In this document: piece by piece, positions 16,616-25,683 of the stretch | Position numbering within the stretch: position 1 is the stretch's first letter | Layout: each line of letters starts with the position of its first letter | Origin: Propionispora vibrioides | GTDB taxonomy: Bacteria; Bacillota; Negativicutes; Propionisporales; Propionisporaceae | Reading direction: 5' to 3' | NCBI RefSeq assembly: GCF_900110485.1 | Contig: NZ_FODY01000010.1 | Span: 1-62,538, forward strand | Length of the DNA: 62,538 nt | Made by a program: the position numbers and the translations under genes | The notes under the pieces: model-generated | Database searches by the model: none | What the model saw: the letters and a program-made list of their open reading frames with translations, nothing else | Told to the model about the DNA's origin: nothing

Positions 16616-19120
16616 ATGCGCGATTCACATAGTGAAAGTCATGAAATCTCCTGCCGGCGGGACTGCTGTGACGGACGGGTGGCACCGGCCGCCGCCATTT
16701 GCAGTTGCTCTGGTGAAAGTGTGGTGGCTGTGGAACCGGATACGGCGGACTGCTGCCGGGCGGATTGTGGTCCGGCGGTGACGGCAGACCAAGCTATTGC
16801 CCGGTTTACGCTGGAAGGGCTGGATTGTGGCGATTGTGCCGCCAAGCTGGAAAAGGCCTTAAGCCGGCTGACGGGTGTCAGCCAGGCCAGCGTGTCTTTC
16901 GCAACGGCTAAGCTGCAAGTGACTTATGATCCGGAGCTGACGGATACGGCAGCAATCCTTGCCGCCGTGCGGGGCTTTGGCTACACGGGCCGGCTACTCG
17001 ACGGGCCAGGACAGGTAACAGACAGAAAAAGCATGGTGTTTGTTATTTCCGGCATGGATTGTGCCGATTGCGCCAAGGGACTGGAAAAGCGGATTAGCAA
17101 GCTGACCGGCGTATACGCGGCACAGGTGAACTTTGCCACCGGCAAGCTGCTGGTGGAGCATAGTCTGCCGGTGGATGCCATTTATCAGGCGGTGGAACAG
17201 GCCGGCTATAAGGCAAGGCTTGAACTGAAAGGAACGGATGTTTCGCCAGGGACGGCTTGGTGGAAGCATGCCAGAACCGGAGCTACCGCGCTGGCCGGCA
17301 TCCTGTTGGTTGTGGCAACCCTGGCAAATTGGCTGGGCTGCGATGAAGCTGTTGTTTCTTTTCTTTATGTTGCCGCTGCCGTTGCCGGTGGTTATCATAC
17401 GGCAAGAAGCGGTTTATACGGAGTCCGGTCGCTGACCTTCGATATGAATTTTCTTATGACGATTGCCGTTCTTGGGGCTTTTGCCATCGGTGAAGGGAGC
17501 GAAGGGGCTACGGTAGCATTCTTATTTTCCTTTGGCAATACGCTGCAAGCGTATACCGTGGATAAAACCCGGCAATCCATCCGGGCTTTAATGGAATTGG
17601 CACCACCGGAAGCGCTGGTGTTGCGGAACGGACAGGAACTGCGGCTGCCGGTAGAGGAGATTGTAGTCGGTGATATCCTTTTGGTGAAGCCCGGTGAACG
17701 GATTGCTATGGACGGCATCGTGGCGGAAGGAATATCAGCCGTTAATCAGGCGGCCATTACCGGGGAATCCATTCCGGTAGAAAAGCAGGCGGGCGATACC
17801 GTCTATGCCGGCACTCTGAATGAGAACGGTGCTTTGTCTGTCCGGGTAACCAGAGCAGCCGGCGATTCTACTTTGGCCAGAATTATGAAACTGGTGGAAG
17901 AAGCACAGGCGCAAAAAGCGCCTTCCCAGCAATTTGTCGATGTATTTTCTAAATATTATACTCCGGCCGTACTGTTGGGGGCACTGGGGGTTATGCTGAT
18001 TCCCTGGCTGGCGTTCGGATTATCTTTTACCGAATGGTTTTATAAAGGTCTTGTGTTATTGGTGATTTCCTGCCCCTGCGCGCTGGTTATTTCCACGCCG
18101 GTTTCCATTGTAGCGGCCATCGGCAACGCGTCCGCCAATGGAGTTTTGATTAAAGGCGGTGCCTATCTGGAGGAACTGGGAGCCATTGAGGCCATTGCTT
18201 TCGATAAAACCGGCACGCTGACGACGGGCCAGCCGGTGGTGACCGGTTTACTGCCAGTGCAGCCGGTAACGGAACAGGAACTTTTGCAGATTGCCGCTTC
18301 CATTGAGAAGTTTTCAGAGCATCCGCTGGCCGCGGCTATTTTACAGAAGGCGGCGGGACTTTCCCTGCTGCCGGCGAAAGGTTTTACAGCGCTGGTTGGA
18401 CGGGGCGCGCAAGCCGAACTGGCGGGAAATACCGTATATATCGGTAATCGACGGCTGATGGAAGAACTGGGGCTTTCCACGGCGGTTTGCGAGCCGGCCG
18501 TCACTACCTGGCAGCAACAGGGGAAAACGGTCATGTTTGTCGGTAACCGGCAGGAATTGTTCGGTGTCATCGCCGTGGCCGACACGGTCCGGGACAATGC
18601 CGGCGAAGCGATCGCGGCACTGCGCCGAACCGGCATGAAGCACACGGCTATGCTTACCGGCGATCAGACCGCCGTGGCCGCCTGGATCGCCGGCAGTTTG
18701 CAGCTTGATTCCTATTATAGTGAGCTGCTGCCGGAAGATAAGGTGGCGATTGTTAAAAAACTGGCGGCAGACTATGGCCGGGTTGTCATGGTGGGAGACG
18801 GGGTGAATGACGCTCCGGCCCTGGCGGCGGCCAATATCGGGATTGCCATGGGCGTGGCCGGCTCGGATACTGCTTTGGAAACGGCCGATGTAGCCCTGAT
18901 GGCCGACGATCTGGGTAAGTTATCTTATGTAATGCGTCTGAGCCGCAAGACGGTAGCCATTATCAAGCAGAATATCGGCTTTTCCGTACTGATAAAAGCG
19001 CTGTTCATCTGGCTGACACTGGCCGGTCATGGCAATCTGTGGATGGCTGTGTTTGCCGATACGGGTTCCTCCATCCTGGTTACGCTAAACGGCATGCGCC
19101 TTATGCGCAAGCTGGCTTAA
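16616..19120 (+). CDS. cadA: Zn(II)/Cd(II)/Pb(II)-exporting P1B-type ATPase
   Basis: 834 aa. The N-terminus (~residues 1-55) is Cys-rich (CRRDCC, CSCS, DCCRADC), followed by two heavy-metal-associated domains with GLDCGDCA and GMDCADCA. The catalytic body has TGES, the membrane metal site SCPCALVIS, DKTGTLT phosphorylation motif, SEHPLA and GDGVNDAPAL. This is the ZntA/CadA (P1B-2) pattern rather than copper type. It pumps divalent soft metals out of the cytosol. The start is 16616, where AAGGAGG precedes ATG. It lies in an operon with the ArsR-type sensor. Confidence 0.93.
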   Translation: MRDSHSESHEISCRRDCCDGRVAPAAAICSCSGESVVAVEPDTADCCRADCGPAVTADQAIARFTLEGLDCGDCAAKLEKALSRLTGVSQASVSFATAKLQVTYDPELTDTAAILAAVRGFGYTGRLLDGPGQVTDRKSMVFVISGMDCADCAKGLEKRISKLTGVYAAQVNFATGKLLVEHSLPVDAIYQAVEQAGYKARLELKGTDVSPGTAWWKHARTGATALAGILLVVATLANWLGCDEAVVSFLYVAAAVAGGYHTARSGLYGVRSLTFDMNFLMTIAVLGAFAIGEGSEGATVAFLFSFGNTLQAYTVDKTRQSIRALMELAPPEALVLRNGQELRLPVEEIVVGDILLVKPGERIAMDGIVAEGISAVNQAAITGESIPVEKQAGDTVYAGTLNENGALSVRVTRAAGDSTLARIMKLVEEAQAQKAPSQQFVDVFSKYYTPAVLLGALGVMLIPWLAFGLSFTEWFYKGLVLLVISCPCALVISTPVSIVAAIGNASANGVLIKGGAYLEELGAIEAIAFDKTGTLTTGQPVVTGLLPVQPVTEQELLQIAASIEKFSEHPLAAAILQKAAGLSLLPAKGFTALVGRGAQAELAGNTVYIGNRRLMEELGLSTAVCEPAVTTWQQQGKTVMFVGNRQELFGVIAVADTVRDNAGEAIAALRRTGMKHTAMLTGDQTAVAAWIAGSLQLDSYYSELLPEDKVAIVKKLAADYGRVVMVGDGVNDAPALAAANIGIAMGVAGSDTALETADVALMADDLGKLSYVMRLSRKTVAIIKQNIGFSVLIKALFIWLTLAGHGNLWMAVFADTGSSILVTLNGMRLMRKLA

Positions 19121-19214
19121 GACGGTTTGTTGTGTTGAACAGTTGCATAAAAACGGCATTTGCCATAAAATAGAGGATATATTTTTTAATTGCACCAAAT
19201 AGTGAGGAGACCTT

Positions 19215-20438
19215 ATGAACGATTCACAGAATATAGCGGCCGAAAGGACAGCCGAAACAAAGCGGGCTGTCCTCTGGATTGCCTGCCTGCTGGGCTGGCT
19301 GTCCGCCTTCGGGCCGTTATCCATTGATATGTATCTGCCGGCTATGCCTCATTTGGCCAATGACCTGCAGGCCAGCACTTCCCTGGCCCAGCTTAGTTTG
19401 ACCGCCTGTCTGCTGGGGATTGCGCTGGGACAGATCTTCATCGGACCCCTTAGCGACACCTACGGACGGCGGGGGCCCTTATTGGTTGGGTTAGCCATTT
19501 ACGCTGCCGCCTCGTTTTTATGTGTCATGGCGCCAACGATGGAACTGTTTGTTGCCATGCGGTTTGTTCAGGGGCTGGCCGGCTCCGCCGGGGTGGTTAT
19601 TTCCCGGGCAACGGTCAGGGATCTTTACTCCGGACCGGCGATGACCCGCTTTTTTGCCCTGCTGATGTTGATTAACGGCTTTGCTCCCATTTTTGCACCG
19701 GTCTTGGGTGGTCAGATTCTGGCGTTTACTTCCTGGCGGGGAATTTTTATTGTCCTTGCCGGTATTGGCCTTGCTATGCTGGCCGGCGTTTTTTTCGGGT
19801 TACGTGAGACGCTGCCGCTTAAGCGGCGTTCCCGGGGTGGTATTGCCAATAGTTTGCGGACATACCGCAGCTTGCTGAGCAACCGGACCTTTATGGGTTA
19901 TGCACTGGCGCAGGGCTTTGTCTCGGCGGCGATGTTTGCCTATATTTCCGGTTCTCCCTTTGTATTGCAGGATATTTATGGTGTTTCGCCGCAAATGTTC
20001 AGCGTTTATTTTGGCATAAACGGCTTAGGCATTATCCTGGCCGGGCAGATAACCGGCCGTCTGGCCGGGCGCATCAGCGAGACCAGGCTGCTGATTGCCG
20101 GTCTGGGGATTTCCTTTGTGGGAGGAGCGGCGCTGCTCCTGATGATTTTGCTGCAAGGCTCGTTATATATGATTCTGGTTCCATTATTTTTGGTCATTGC
20201 CAGTGTGGGGATTGTCGGCACCAGTTGTTTTGCCTTGGCCATGCAGGATCAGGCCAAGGCAGCCGGCAGTGCCTCGGCCTTGATCGGGTTGTTTTCTTTC
20301 GTGTTCGGCGGAATTATGGCGCCCTTGGTTGGTATCGCCGGCAGCCGGACGGCTGTGCCGATGGGTGTGATCATTGCTCTGGCGGAGACGGCCGCTGTAT
20401 TAAGTTATGTCTGGCTGGTAAAGCATAAACAAGATTGA
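19215..20438 (+). CDS. Bcr/CflA-family drug:H+ antiporter (MFS)
   Basis: 407 aa with 12 predicted membrane segments. The first segments match the Bcr/CflA subfamily: GPLSIDMYLPAMPHLANDL, GPLSDTYGRRGPLL (MFS loop motif) and RFVQGLAGSAGVVISRATVRDL (motif C region of DHA1 antiporters). It probably exports hydrophobic drugs or metabolites. The ATG follows GTGAGGAG. It lies 94 bp after the metal ATPase, which could allow read-through, but no shared role is implied. A long GC-rich hairpin closes the unit. Confidence 0.9.
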   Translation: MNDSQNIAAERTAETKRAVLWIACLLGWLSAFGPLSIDMYLPAMPHLANDLQASTSLAQLSLTACLLGIALGQIFIGPLSDTYGRRGPLLVGLAIYAAASFLCVMAPTMELFVAMRFVQGLAGSAGVVISRATVRDLYSGPAMTRFFALLMLINGFAPIFAPVLGGQILAFTSWRGIFIVLAGIGLAMLAGVFFGLRETLPLKRRSRGGIANSLRTYRSLLSNRTFMGYALAQGFVSAAMFAYISGSPFVLQDIYGVSPQMFSVYFGINGLGIILAGQITGRLAGRISETRLLIAGLGISFVGGAALLLMILLQGSLYMILVPLFLVIASVGIVGTSCFALAMQDQAKAAGSASALIGLFSFVFGGIMAPLVGIAGSRTAVPMGVIIALAETAAVLSYVWLVKHKQD

Positions 20439-20455
20439 TCACGGACAAAGAAATA

Positions 20456-20502
20456 CAGGCAAAAGGCGCGCCGGGCGGTTAACGCGGCGCGCCTTTTGCC
20501 TG
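20456..20502. terminator. Bidirectional terminator (Bcr / HD-GYP)
   Basis: 17-bp perfect arms CAGGCAAAAGGCGCGCC and complement around GGGCGGTTAACGC, between convergent genes. Confidence 0.8.
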
Positions 20503-20517
20503 TAGCGGCAGTATCTA

Positions 20518-21576
20518 TTATCTTATGATATGGCTGATGCGTATATCACCGCCATCATTTAAATCCAGCACGGTGCCGTCCTCCAACTGGACTATCGAGC
20601 GGGAGGGCCAACGCTTGTTTGTGCAGACGACGCGCCCCTTGCTGCCGTTGGTCAGCATGACCGGGTCGCCGGTCAGAAAATTGGTCATGTGACTGATGAA
20701 GGTGAGACAGGCTTTGGGGTCCAGGCGGTATACCTCGTGCTGCAGCTTCTCAATACTACAGTAAGGGCTCAGCATGCCCGGATCGCGATTGATAGTCAGT
20801 GCTTCATCGTAGAGATCGGCAATGGCGATGATTTTAGCGTAGGGATGAATGTCGGTACCTGACAATCCCTGCGGATAACCGCTGCCATCCTCCCTTTCAT
20901 GGTGATCGGTCACACCCAGGCGGACGCTTTCGGCAATACCGGGAACCTTGCTAAGCAGTTCATAACCTAACGTAACATGCTGCTTATAGGCTTCATAATG
21001 GTCGGTCGAGAGTTTATGGGGCCTGTTGACCAGCTTGGGCGGCAGAAGGGATTTGCCGACATCATGCAGCAGGCCGGCCAGTGAAATGGCATGGATGCTT
21101 TCCGGCGGGTACTTGAGCCACAGTGCAATCAGGCCGGCAATGACACTGACATTGACGCTATGGCGAAACGTATAGTCATCGCAGGGTGGTAAATTATATA
21201 ATTGATCAATGACATTGCCGGCGGTGGTCAGGTTTTGAGCCAGATCATCGGCTGTTTTCCGAAAGGTGGCGAGAGGGAGCATACGGGTTTGGCGGATTGT
21301 ATCAAAGGCCTGCTCTACCACATCGACCGATTGGTTGTAGGTGTTTAAAAATTTTTGGAGAGCCGGATCGGCAATGACCTGTTCCGTGACTTCGCTCCAG
21401 ATAGATACGTTTTGGATGTTCCAGGTTTCCAGCTTTTTTATAATAGGTTGTGTAACTACTGTGCCCTGATTAATCAGAACATTACCGTACTCCGAATAGA
21501 CATCCTTGGCCAGTTCGGTGCCGGACACTAAAAAGGCTACCGGTTGCTCGACAATTTTTCTTGCTGTTTCTGTCAT
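20518..21576 (-). CDS. HD-GYP domain c-di-GMP phosphodiesterase
   Basis: 352 aa, cytosolic. The N-terminal ~110 residues resemble the DUF3391-like/uncharacterised leader of many HD-GYP proteins (GTELAKDVYSEYGNVLINQGTVV). The HD-GYP domain (~150-315) shows HDVGKSLLP, KQHVTLGYELL, VTDHHEREDGSGYPQGLSG and IIAIADLYDEA, i.e. the metal-binding HD and the GYP signature. It should hydrolyse c-di-GMP. The last ~60 residues are β-rich. The start at 21576 has GAGGT 9 bp upstream. Confidence 0.9.
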   Translation of the reverse strand: MTETARKIVEQPVAFLVSGTELAKDVYSEYGNVLINQGTVVTQPIIKKLETWNIQNVSIWSEVTEQVIADPALQKFLNTYNQSVDVVEQAFDTIRQTRMLPLATFRKTADDLAQNLTTAGNVIDQLYNLPPCDDYTFRHSVNVSVIAGLIALWLKYPPESIHAISLAGLLHDVGKSLLPPKLVNRPHKLSTDHYEAYKQHVTLGYELLSKVPGIAESVRLGVTDHHEREDGSGYPQGLSGTDIHPYAKIIAIADLYDEALTINRDPGMLSPYCSIEKLQHEVYRLDPKACLTFISHMTNFLTGDPVMLTNGSKGRVVCTNKRWPSRSIVQLEDGTVLDLNDGGDIRISHIIR

Positions 21577-21670
21577 ATGCTTGCACCTCAACCTCATTTT
21601 CCTTAGTGGCATTGGTAAAAATTTTCGCTGTGCTGGAAATAAACCCTTCTTTTTTGCAAAAATTTCTGCT

Positions 21671-21897
21671 ATGGTGCAACCGGCGAATAGCGGAATAAAA
21701 AACAGACCAAGTCAGTTGACCGGTGGCTATTTCGTGCTGCCTACCTATCCGGGGGATTTGGCCTGTATCGGATTTGACTGTCCGGTACGACGAAAATCGA
21801 CAAGTTCATTATTAATCACAGTTTTGTTCTGCCTGGTATTATCGGTATGATAACAGGCTGTATTGCGGGCTATATACTGGTAAGCATATTATTTTAA
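21671..21897 (+). pseudogene. Possible frameshifted small membrane-protein gene
   Basis: The region between the HD-GYP gene and the riboswitch holds two overlapping frames: 21671-21850 (59 codons from ATG, no clear ribosome site) and a downstream frame ending at 21897 with TTKIDKFIINH followed by a hydrophobic glycine-zipper tail (GIIGMITGCIAGYILV). A good terminator starts 8 bp later, which suggests a real transcript ended here. Joining the frames would need one frameshift near 21780-21800. No family was recognised; it may be chance. Confidence 0.25.
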
Positions 21898-21904
21898 GTG
21901 CGGG

Positions 21905-21931
21905 AAAAAGGTCTGTTGTCAGGCCTTTTTT
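21905..21931 (+). terminator. Rho-independent terminator
   Basis: AAAAAGGTCTG / CAGGCCTTTTTT with loop TTGT. No confident gene ends before it (see 21671-21897). Confidence 0.65.
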
Positions 21932-22021
21932 GTATACCGTGATAAATGATTTCTAGTTGACAAATTATTACTTTTACTGGATACTAAAAGAGTGTCAATT
22001 GTGCAAATCAGTTAAAAAAGT

Positions 22022-22160
22022 GAATATTGGGCAAACCTGCCGAAAGGCAGGGACGCAAAGCTACGGGTCTAACGACAATGAATTTTGCCTATGATCGCCA
22101 TGCCGCCAAATAACCGAAGGGTTAGTTGTTTTGTAGGACAGGGCTATACCTGTCTTTTTT
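22022..22160 (+). ncRNA. c-di-GMP-I (GEMM-I) riboswitch before chemoreceptor gene
   Basis: Conserved aptamer segments: GGGCAAACCTGCCGAAAGGCAGGGACGCAAAGC is present in parts (P2 CCTGCC-GAAA-GGCAGG; GGACGCAAAG with the intercalating A), then GGGTCTAAC and CTATGATCGCC. The G at the guanine-recognition position (middle of GGG) is kept, favouring c-di-GMP over cGAMP. A terminator (GACAGG-GCTATA-CCTGTC-T6, 22137-22160) forms the expression platform. The sense of the switch is not clear. Confidence 0.9.
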
Positions 22161-22208
22161 GCATGGTCAAAAGAACATAACCTGTCTGATCGTTAGACCG
22201 GTAAGTAG

Positions 22209-22264
22209 TTGCCAGACTTCTGCGGCGTTGCGGAACAAGGCATGAGTCCTTGGTGCGTCTGGCG
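22209..22264 (+). other. Structured leader hairpin between riboswitch and chemoreceptor
   Basis: GCCAGAC and GTCTGGC close a ~54-nt stem-loop with an inner CAAGG-CATGAGT-CCTTG hairpin. No U-tract follows, so it is not a terminator. It is part of the ~200-nt leader after the riboswitch terminator; its function is unknown. Confidence 0.4.
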
Positions 22265-22365
22265 GGAATGATGGGAAGGAGGCGGTTAAGACTGAGCGAC
22301 AAGGTGATGGTTCCCAGTTTTTGGTGTAGAGGAAGTAAAAACGGGTAGAGGAGATTCAGTGAACA

Positions 22366-24057
22366 GTGAAATTAACGATAGGTAAAAAGATTTTTGGGGC
22401 TTTTCTGGTTATTATTAGCGGCATGGTTCTCTTAAGCGGATATACTTACTATAAAATTGGCCAGATTAATGAAGAGTACCAGTCTACTACAACGATAAAC
22501 ATTGAAAAACTGATCTTGGCGGAGGAACTGTCCAATAATATTGTGGAAGAAGCCGCGACAGTCCGTAAATTCAATCTTACCGGCGATCCGGCGGCACGGG
22601 AAGAGTTTGCTGCTATCCAGAAGGAATCAAACGGCAGAATTGACCGGATGGAGCATATCTTTGTAACGGAAAGTGCGAAGAAAAGCATAGCCGAGATTAA
22701 GGCGGCCAAGGCGGAATACGAACAATTGGCCACACAGGCCATGCAGGCCGGTCTGGCCAATGACCAGCAAGCTTTGAAAACCATCATCCAACAGGGGGCT
22801 GTTCCCTATGCAAAGGTAACCAAGCAAACGGATGAACTGGTTGATATGATCAAGGAGTATGTTAAAGCAGAACAGGCTAAAATCGGCGACAAAGCAACAA
22901 CCAATCAGCGGGTTCTTTTTATTATTAACGGCCTGATTATTGTGCTGGCTGTTGCCATCAGTATTAAGCTTAATAGCTCCATCTCCACGGCGGTCGGCCA
23001 ATTGGTCCGGGCAGTTACGGAGATTGCCGGCGGGAAAATTACCCGGGACAGTATTCGCGTACAGTCAAATGATGAAATTGCTGATTTGGCTGCCGCGATA
23101 AATACGATGAAAACCAATATGCGGACGATGATTCAGCAGGTTATGGATTCAGCCGAGCTATTGGCCGCTTCTTCGGCGCAGTTAAAGGATAATTCCGGCC
23201 AAATGGCGCAAGCCGGCAGCCAGGTGGCAGACTCGATCAATGCTATTGCCTCCGGGGCCGAACAGCAGTTGGCTTCCGTCGATGCGACGGCGGCGGTGAT
23301 TACTCAGATGTCGGCGGGAATTCAACAGGCTGCGGCCAATGCGGCGGAAATCAATGAACGGTCGGGCGAAGCGGCGGAAACGGCAATCGTTGGCAGTGAA
23401 TCGGTAAAAGGCGCTATCCTGCACATGAATAAAATAGAAGAAAATGTTGCCCATTCGGCTGAGGTAGTCACGCAATTGGGCATGCGGTCAAAAGAAATTG
23501 GACAAATTATCGACACGATTTCGCAAATTGCCAGCCAGACCAATCTGTTGGCGCTGAATGCGGCGATTGAAGCGGCACGGGCCGGGGAACAGGGCAGGGG
23601 GTTTGCCGTAGTAGCTGAGGAAGTGCGCAAGCTGGCCGAACAATCACAGGATGCGGCCAAGCAGATTGCCGGGTTGATCGGTATGATTCAGACCGATACC
23701 GACAGGGCTGTTGCCGTCATGAACGAAGGACCGGAACTGGTCAGTCAGGGGGCGGATGTTGTGCAGATGGCCGGACTGGCTTTTCAGGACATCAACGATC
23801 TGGTACAAACCATTCATGAACAGATGCAGCAAGTGTCGGACACGTTGCAGCAAATTTCTACAGGCAGCCAGCAAATTGTTTTATCGGTAGAACGTATTGA
23901 TCAGCATAGTAAACTGGCGGTAGGCAAGACGCAGGCTGCTTCGGCGGCTACAGAAGAACAGTCGGCCTCGTCGCAGGAGATTGCGGCAGCCAGTGAGGAA
24001 TTGTCCAGCACAGCAGAGGAGCTAAAGCGTATTGTCGACCGGTTTCAATTAAGTTAA
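22366..24057 (+). CDS. Methyl-accepting chemotaxis protein
   Basis: 563 aa. TM1 at residues ~8-27, a helical four-helix-bundle (4HB_MCP-type) sensor to ~185, TM2 ~186-205, a HAMP domain ~208-260, and a signalling domain with the invariant hairpin tip ([41 protein letters not shown]). It would relay periplasmic cues to CheA/CheW. The start is GTG at 22366 with AGGAG ~13 bp upstream. A c-di-GMP-I riboswitch lies in its leader, linking receptor level to c-di-GMP, a common pairing in Firmicutes. Confidence 0.93.
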   Translation: MKLTIGKKIFGAFLVIISGMVLLSGYTYYKIGQINEEYQSTTTINIEKLILAEELSNNIVEEAATVRKFNLTGDPAAREEFAAIQKESNGRIDRMEHIFVTESAKKSIAEIKAAKAEYEQLATQAMQAGLANDQQALKTIIQQGAVPYAKVTKQTDELVDMIKEYVKAEQAKIGDKATTNQRVLFIINGLIIVLAVAISIKLNSSISTAVGQLVRAVTEIAGGKITRDSIRVQSNDEIADLAAAINTMKTNMRTMIQQVMDSAELLAASSAQLKDNSGQMAQAGSQVADSINAIASGAEQQLASVDATAAVITQMSAGIQQAAANAAEINERSGEAAETAIVGSESVKGAILHMNKIEENVAHSAEVVTQLGMRSKEIGQIIDTISQIASQTNLLALNAAIEAARAGEQGRGFAVVAEEVRKLAEQSQDAAKQIAGLIGMIQTDTDRAVAVMNEGPELVSQGADVVQMAGLAFQDINDLVQTIHEQMQQVSDTLQQISTGSQQIVLSVERIDQHSKLAVGKTQAASAATEEQSASSQEIAAASEELSSTAEELKRIVDRFQLS

Positions 24058-24095
24058 ATAGCGGCGGTTCTGCAAGCTATCGGCCAAGGATAAGG

Positions 24096-24131
24096 AAAAC
24101 CCCAGGCGAGTTGGTTCTCGCCTGGGGTTTT
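24096..24131. terminator. Bidirectional terminator (MCP / GrlR-like)
   Basis: 15-bp stem AAAACCCCAGGCGAG and complement, loop TTGGTT, T-run on the plus side and on the minus side. Confidence 0.9.
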
Positions 24132-24134
24132 ATG

Positions 24135-24464
24135 CTATTCTAGATCTAAGATCTTTGTTAACTCCATCGTTATTTTAAGCAAGGGGTTTTCCACCATATA
24201 GCCGGATAAAGTCATTTGATCTTCTTTCCTGTGGCCGGTTAGTGACAGGGTGTAGGAATGAATGGCACCGAAGAAGGAAGGGCCTGTACCATGCTTGTTG
24301 ACACAGACAGAACCGGTGATGGCATCATTTTCGAAAGAAAGTTTGCCAACGTGATAAAATGAAGCATCGCCGCCAATAAGCTGATCGCCATCAAGTACGG
24401 CGGTACCGGCGCCAAAGGACAGGTTTTTGGTGCGAAATTGAAAGGACCAAATACTCTTCGACAT
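24135..24464 (-). CDS. GrlR-like small β-rich protein
   Basis: 109 aa, no signal or membrane segment. The pattern SFGAGTAVLDGDQLIGGDASFYHVGKLSF, then a second strand-rich half, resembles the GrlR fold family (T3SS negative regulator GrlR and many homologues of unknown role outside pathogens). No type III secretion genes are present, so a regulatory role in secretion is not implied. It shares a bidirectional terminator with the chemoreceptor gene. The call rests on pattern recognition only. Confidence 0.55.
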   Translation of the reverse strand: MSKSIWSFQFRTKNLSFGAGTAVLDGDQLIGGDASFYHVGKLSFENDAITGSVCVNKHGTGPSFFGAIHSYTLSLTGHRKEDQMTLSGYMVENPLLKITMELTKILDLE

Positions 24465-24555
24465 ATGATTACCCCCTCTTAATCGTTATATCATATACTT
24501 TTGCCATATAGTTACAAAATCCTGCCAAATAGGACGGCATTTTTCGATAATTGAT

Positions 24556-24586
24556 CATAAAAATAACGCGGCAGGTTTGCCGCGTT
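24556..24586 (-). terminator. Terminator for the 46-aa gene (minus strand)
   Basis: AACGCGGCA / TGCCGCGTT stem followed, in the minus direction, by ATTTTTATG. Confidence 0.65.
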
Positions 24587-24681
24587 GGTAGGGCATGTCT
24601 TTCAGTATGTCGACTGACGAGACGGATGATGAAATTTTGTCCGTCCAGCAATTTCTGCTTTCAGGGCTGGTGGAGCATTAG
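24587..24681. repeat. Partial foldback element (reverse orientation)
   Basis: Contains GGCATG-TCTTTCAG-TATGTCGACTGACGA (degenerate core) and an arm GTCCAGCAATTTCTGCTTTCAGGGCTGGTGG that matches the complement of the arm at 31184-31215. Only one arm is recognisable. It lies 2 bp past the stop of the 46-aa gene. Confidence 0.5.
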
Positions 24682-24683
24682 TT

Positions 24684-24824
24684 CTATTCTGCCGGGGTAT
24701 CGTCGGTGTCCGGCAGTTCGGTTGCCGCCGGTGGCTCCTCCTGCATGGTTTCTTTTTTAATGTTATGCATAACCAGTTCGGCATCGGAGATACTTGAGAA
24801 TACACCGTTTAGCAGCTTTTTCAT
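24684..24824 (-). CDS. Small acidic protein (46 aa), unknown
   Basis: MKKLLNGVFSSISDAELV start, then an acidic, Pro- and Thr-rich tail. GGGAGGT lies 6 bp before ATG 24824; an ATG two codons earlier would be too close to the ribosome site. No known family was recognised. It belongs to a run of very short minus-strand genes with good ribosome sites and their own terminators. Confidence 0.6.
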   Translation of the reverse strand: MKKLLNGVFSSISDAELVMHNIKKETMQEEPPAATELPDTDDTPAE

Positions 24825-24939
24825 TGACATACCTCCCTTAGTTTTGCGTAAACTTCGCCACAATATATAGTATATGCGGTAAATATGCAAATATGCCCGG
24901 AAAAAATTTCTATTGCCTGTTGCCAGAAGGTTAAAGACG

Positions 24940-24968
24940 ACCAAATAAATAAGGTGGCATAGCCACCT
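24940..24968 (-). terminator. Terminator for the 38-aa gene (minus strand)
   Basis: AGGTGGC-TAT-GCCACCT on the minus strand followed by TATTTATTT. Confidence 0.7.
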
Positions 24969-24971
24969 CGG

Positions 24972-25088
24972 TTACTCCTTATTAGAGTTCTTCTCCGCCT
25001 TGTTCTCGCTTTTGGATGCTGCGACATTTTGTGCCTTGTTCCGGGCATTTTGGCGGCTTTTAAACTGATCGAACGTTTTTCCTCCCAT
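24972..25088 (-). CDS. Small basic hydrophilic protein (38 aa), unknown
   Basis: Translates to MGGKTFDQFKSRQNARNK and a Lys/Asn/Ser-rich tail ending in KE. CAGGAGGTGATTCTT precedes the ATG at 25088, a near-ideal ribosome site, and a terminator hairpin follows within 4 bp of the stop. Composition recalls small hydrophilic sporulation or stress proteins, but no family was recognised. Confidence 0.65.
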   Translation of the reverse strand: MGGKTFDQFKSRQNARNKAQNVAASKSENKAEKNSNKE

Positions 25089-25129
25089 AAGAATCACCTC
25101 CTGTCTTGGGCTCTGCGAAACGTGCCCGC

Positions 25130-25306
25130 CTAGTGGGGCGGTACATCATGCATAAGTGAGTCGGCTTCAATTTCCTTTAATTCCAGATTATTTTGGTAAG
25201 TAAGGGTCAGCGTGCTGGCGGCATCAAAATATGCATCCTCATAATTGCTGGCTCTTACTGTTCTGCCGGTGTCCAGGCCGTCAAGAAAAATACGGTAGCG
25301 TGCCAT
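25130..25306 (-). CDS. Small protein (58 aa), unknown
   Basis: Begins MARYRIFLDGLDTGRTVRAS and continues with an alternating β/α pattern (NYEDAYFDAASTLTLTYQN) to DVPPH. GGGAGG lies 10 bp before the ATG at 25306. It looks like a compact cytosolic fold; no family was recognised. Its stop lies 41 bp upstream of the next gene's start on the same strand, so the two may be co-transcribed. Confidence 0.65.
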   Translation of the reverse strand: MARYRIFLDGLDTGRTVRASNYEDAYFDAASTLTLTYQNNLELKEIEADSLMHDVPPH

Positions 25307-25500
25307 AGCTGGTTTCCTCCCACGGTTGTTTATCGGTACTAGTTTATCCTTTGGCCGGCGCTGTTATACCGGTTGTTAGAAAGCTAAGCCTGCCGTAATG
25401 GGCGTGCCATAGTCTGATGTATAAGCTGTTTTAGTTTACGTAACAATAAGAAGCTTGCGGCATACTATATAATAAATCGAAAAATAGGGGGGCCGTTGCC

Positions 25501-25683
25501 ATGAGAGCCTATGCCCATGGTCCGGGGCGCCTGGTCTATCCGCTGTGTCCTTACTGCCACCGGCCGTATCGTACCGGAATCTGGTACGGCAAGCGTCCAC
25601 CGGATCCTTTTGTCTTTTTTCCTGAACTAGTGGTTGAAACCTCGTATGCGACGTTGTTTCCGGAACTCGTATTCTATCCCTAG
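25501..25683 (+). CDS. Possible small CxxC protein (60 aa)
   Basis: MRAYAHGPGRLVYPLCPYCHRPYRTG start with a CPYCH motif and an aromatic, proline-rich remainder. A G-rich stretch (AGGGGGGCC) precedes the ATG, a plausible but poor ribosome site. The TAG stop is also the start of the foldback element at 25680. Coding status is uncertain. Confidence 0.4.
   Translation: MRAYAHGPGRLVYPLCPYCHRPYRTGIWYGKRPPDPFVFFPELVVETSYATLFPELVFYP

Noticed and set aside
16065-20440. Metal-efflux operon as a mobile resistance island
   Set aside because: Codon and base use look like the neighbours, no transposase or integrase flanks it, and ArsR-CadA pairs are common chromosomal genes.
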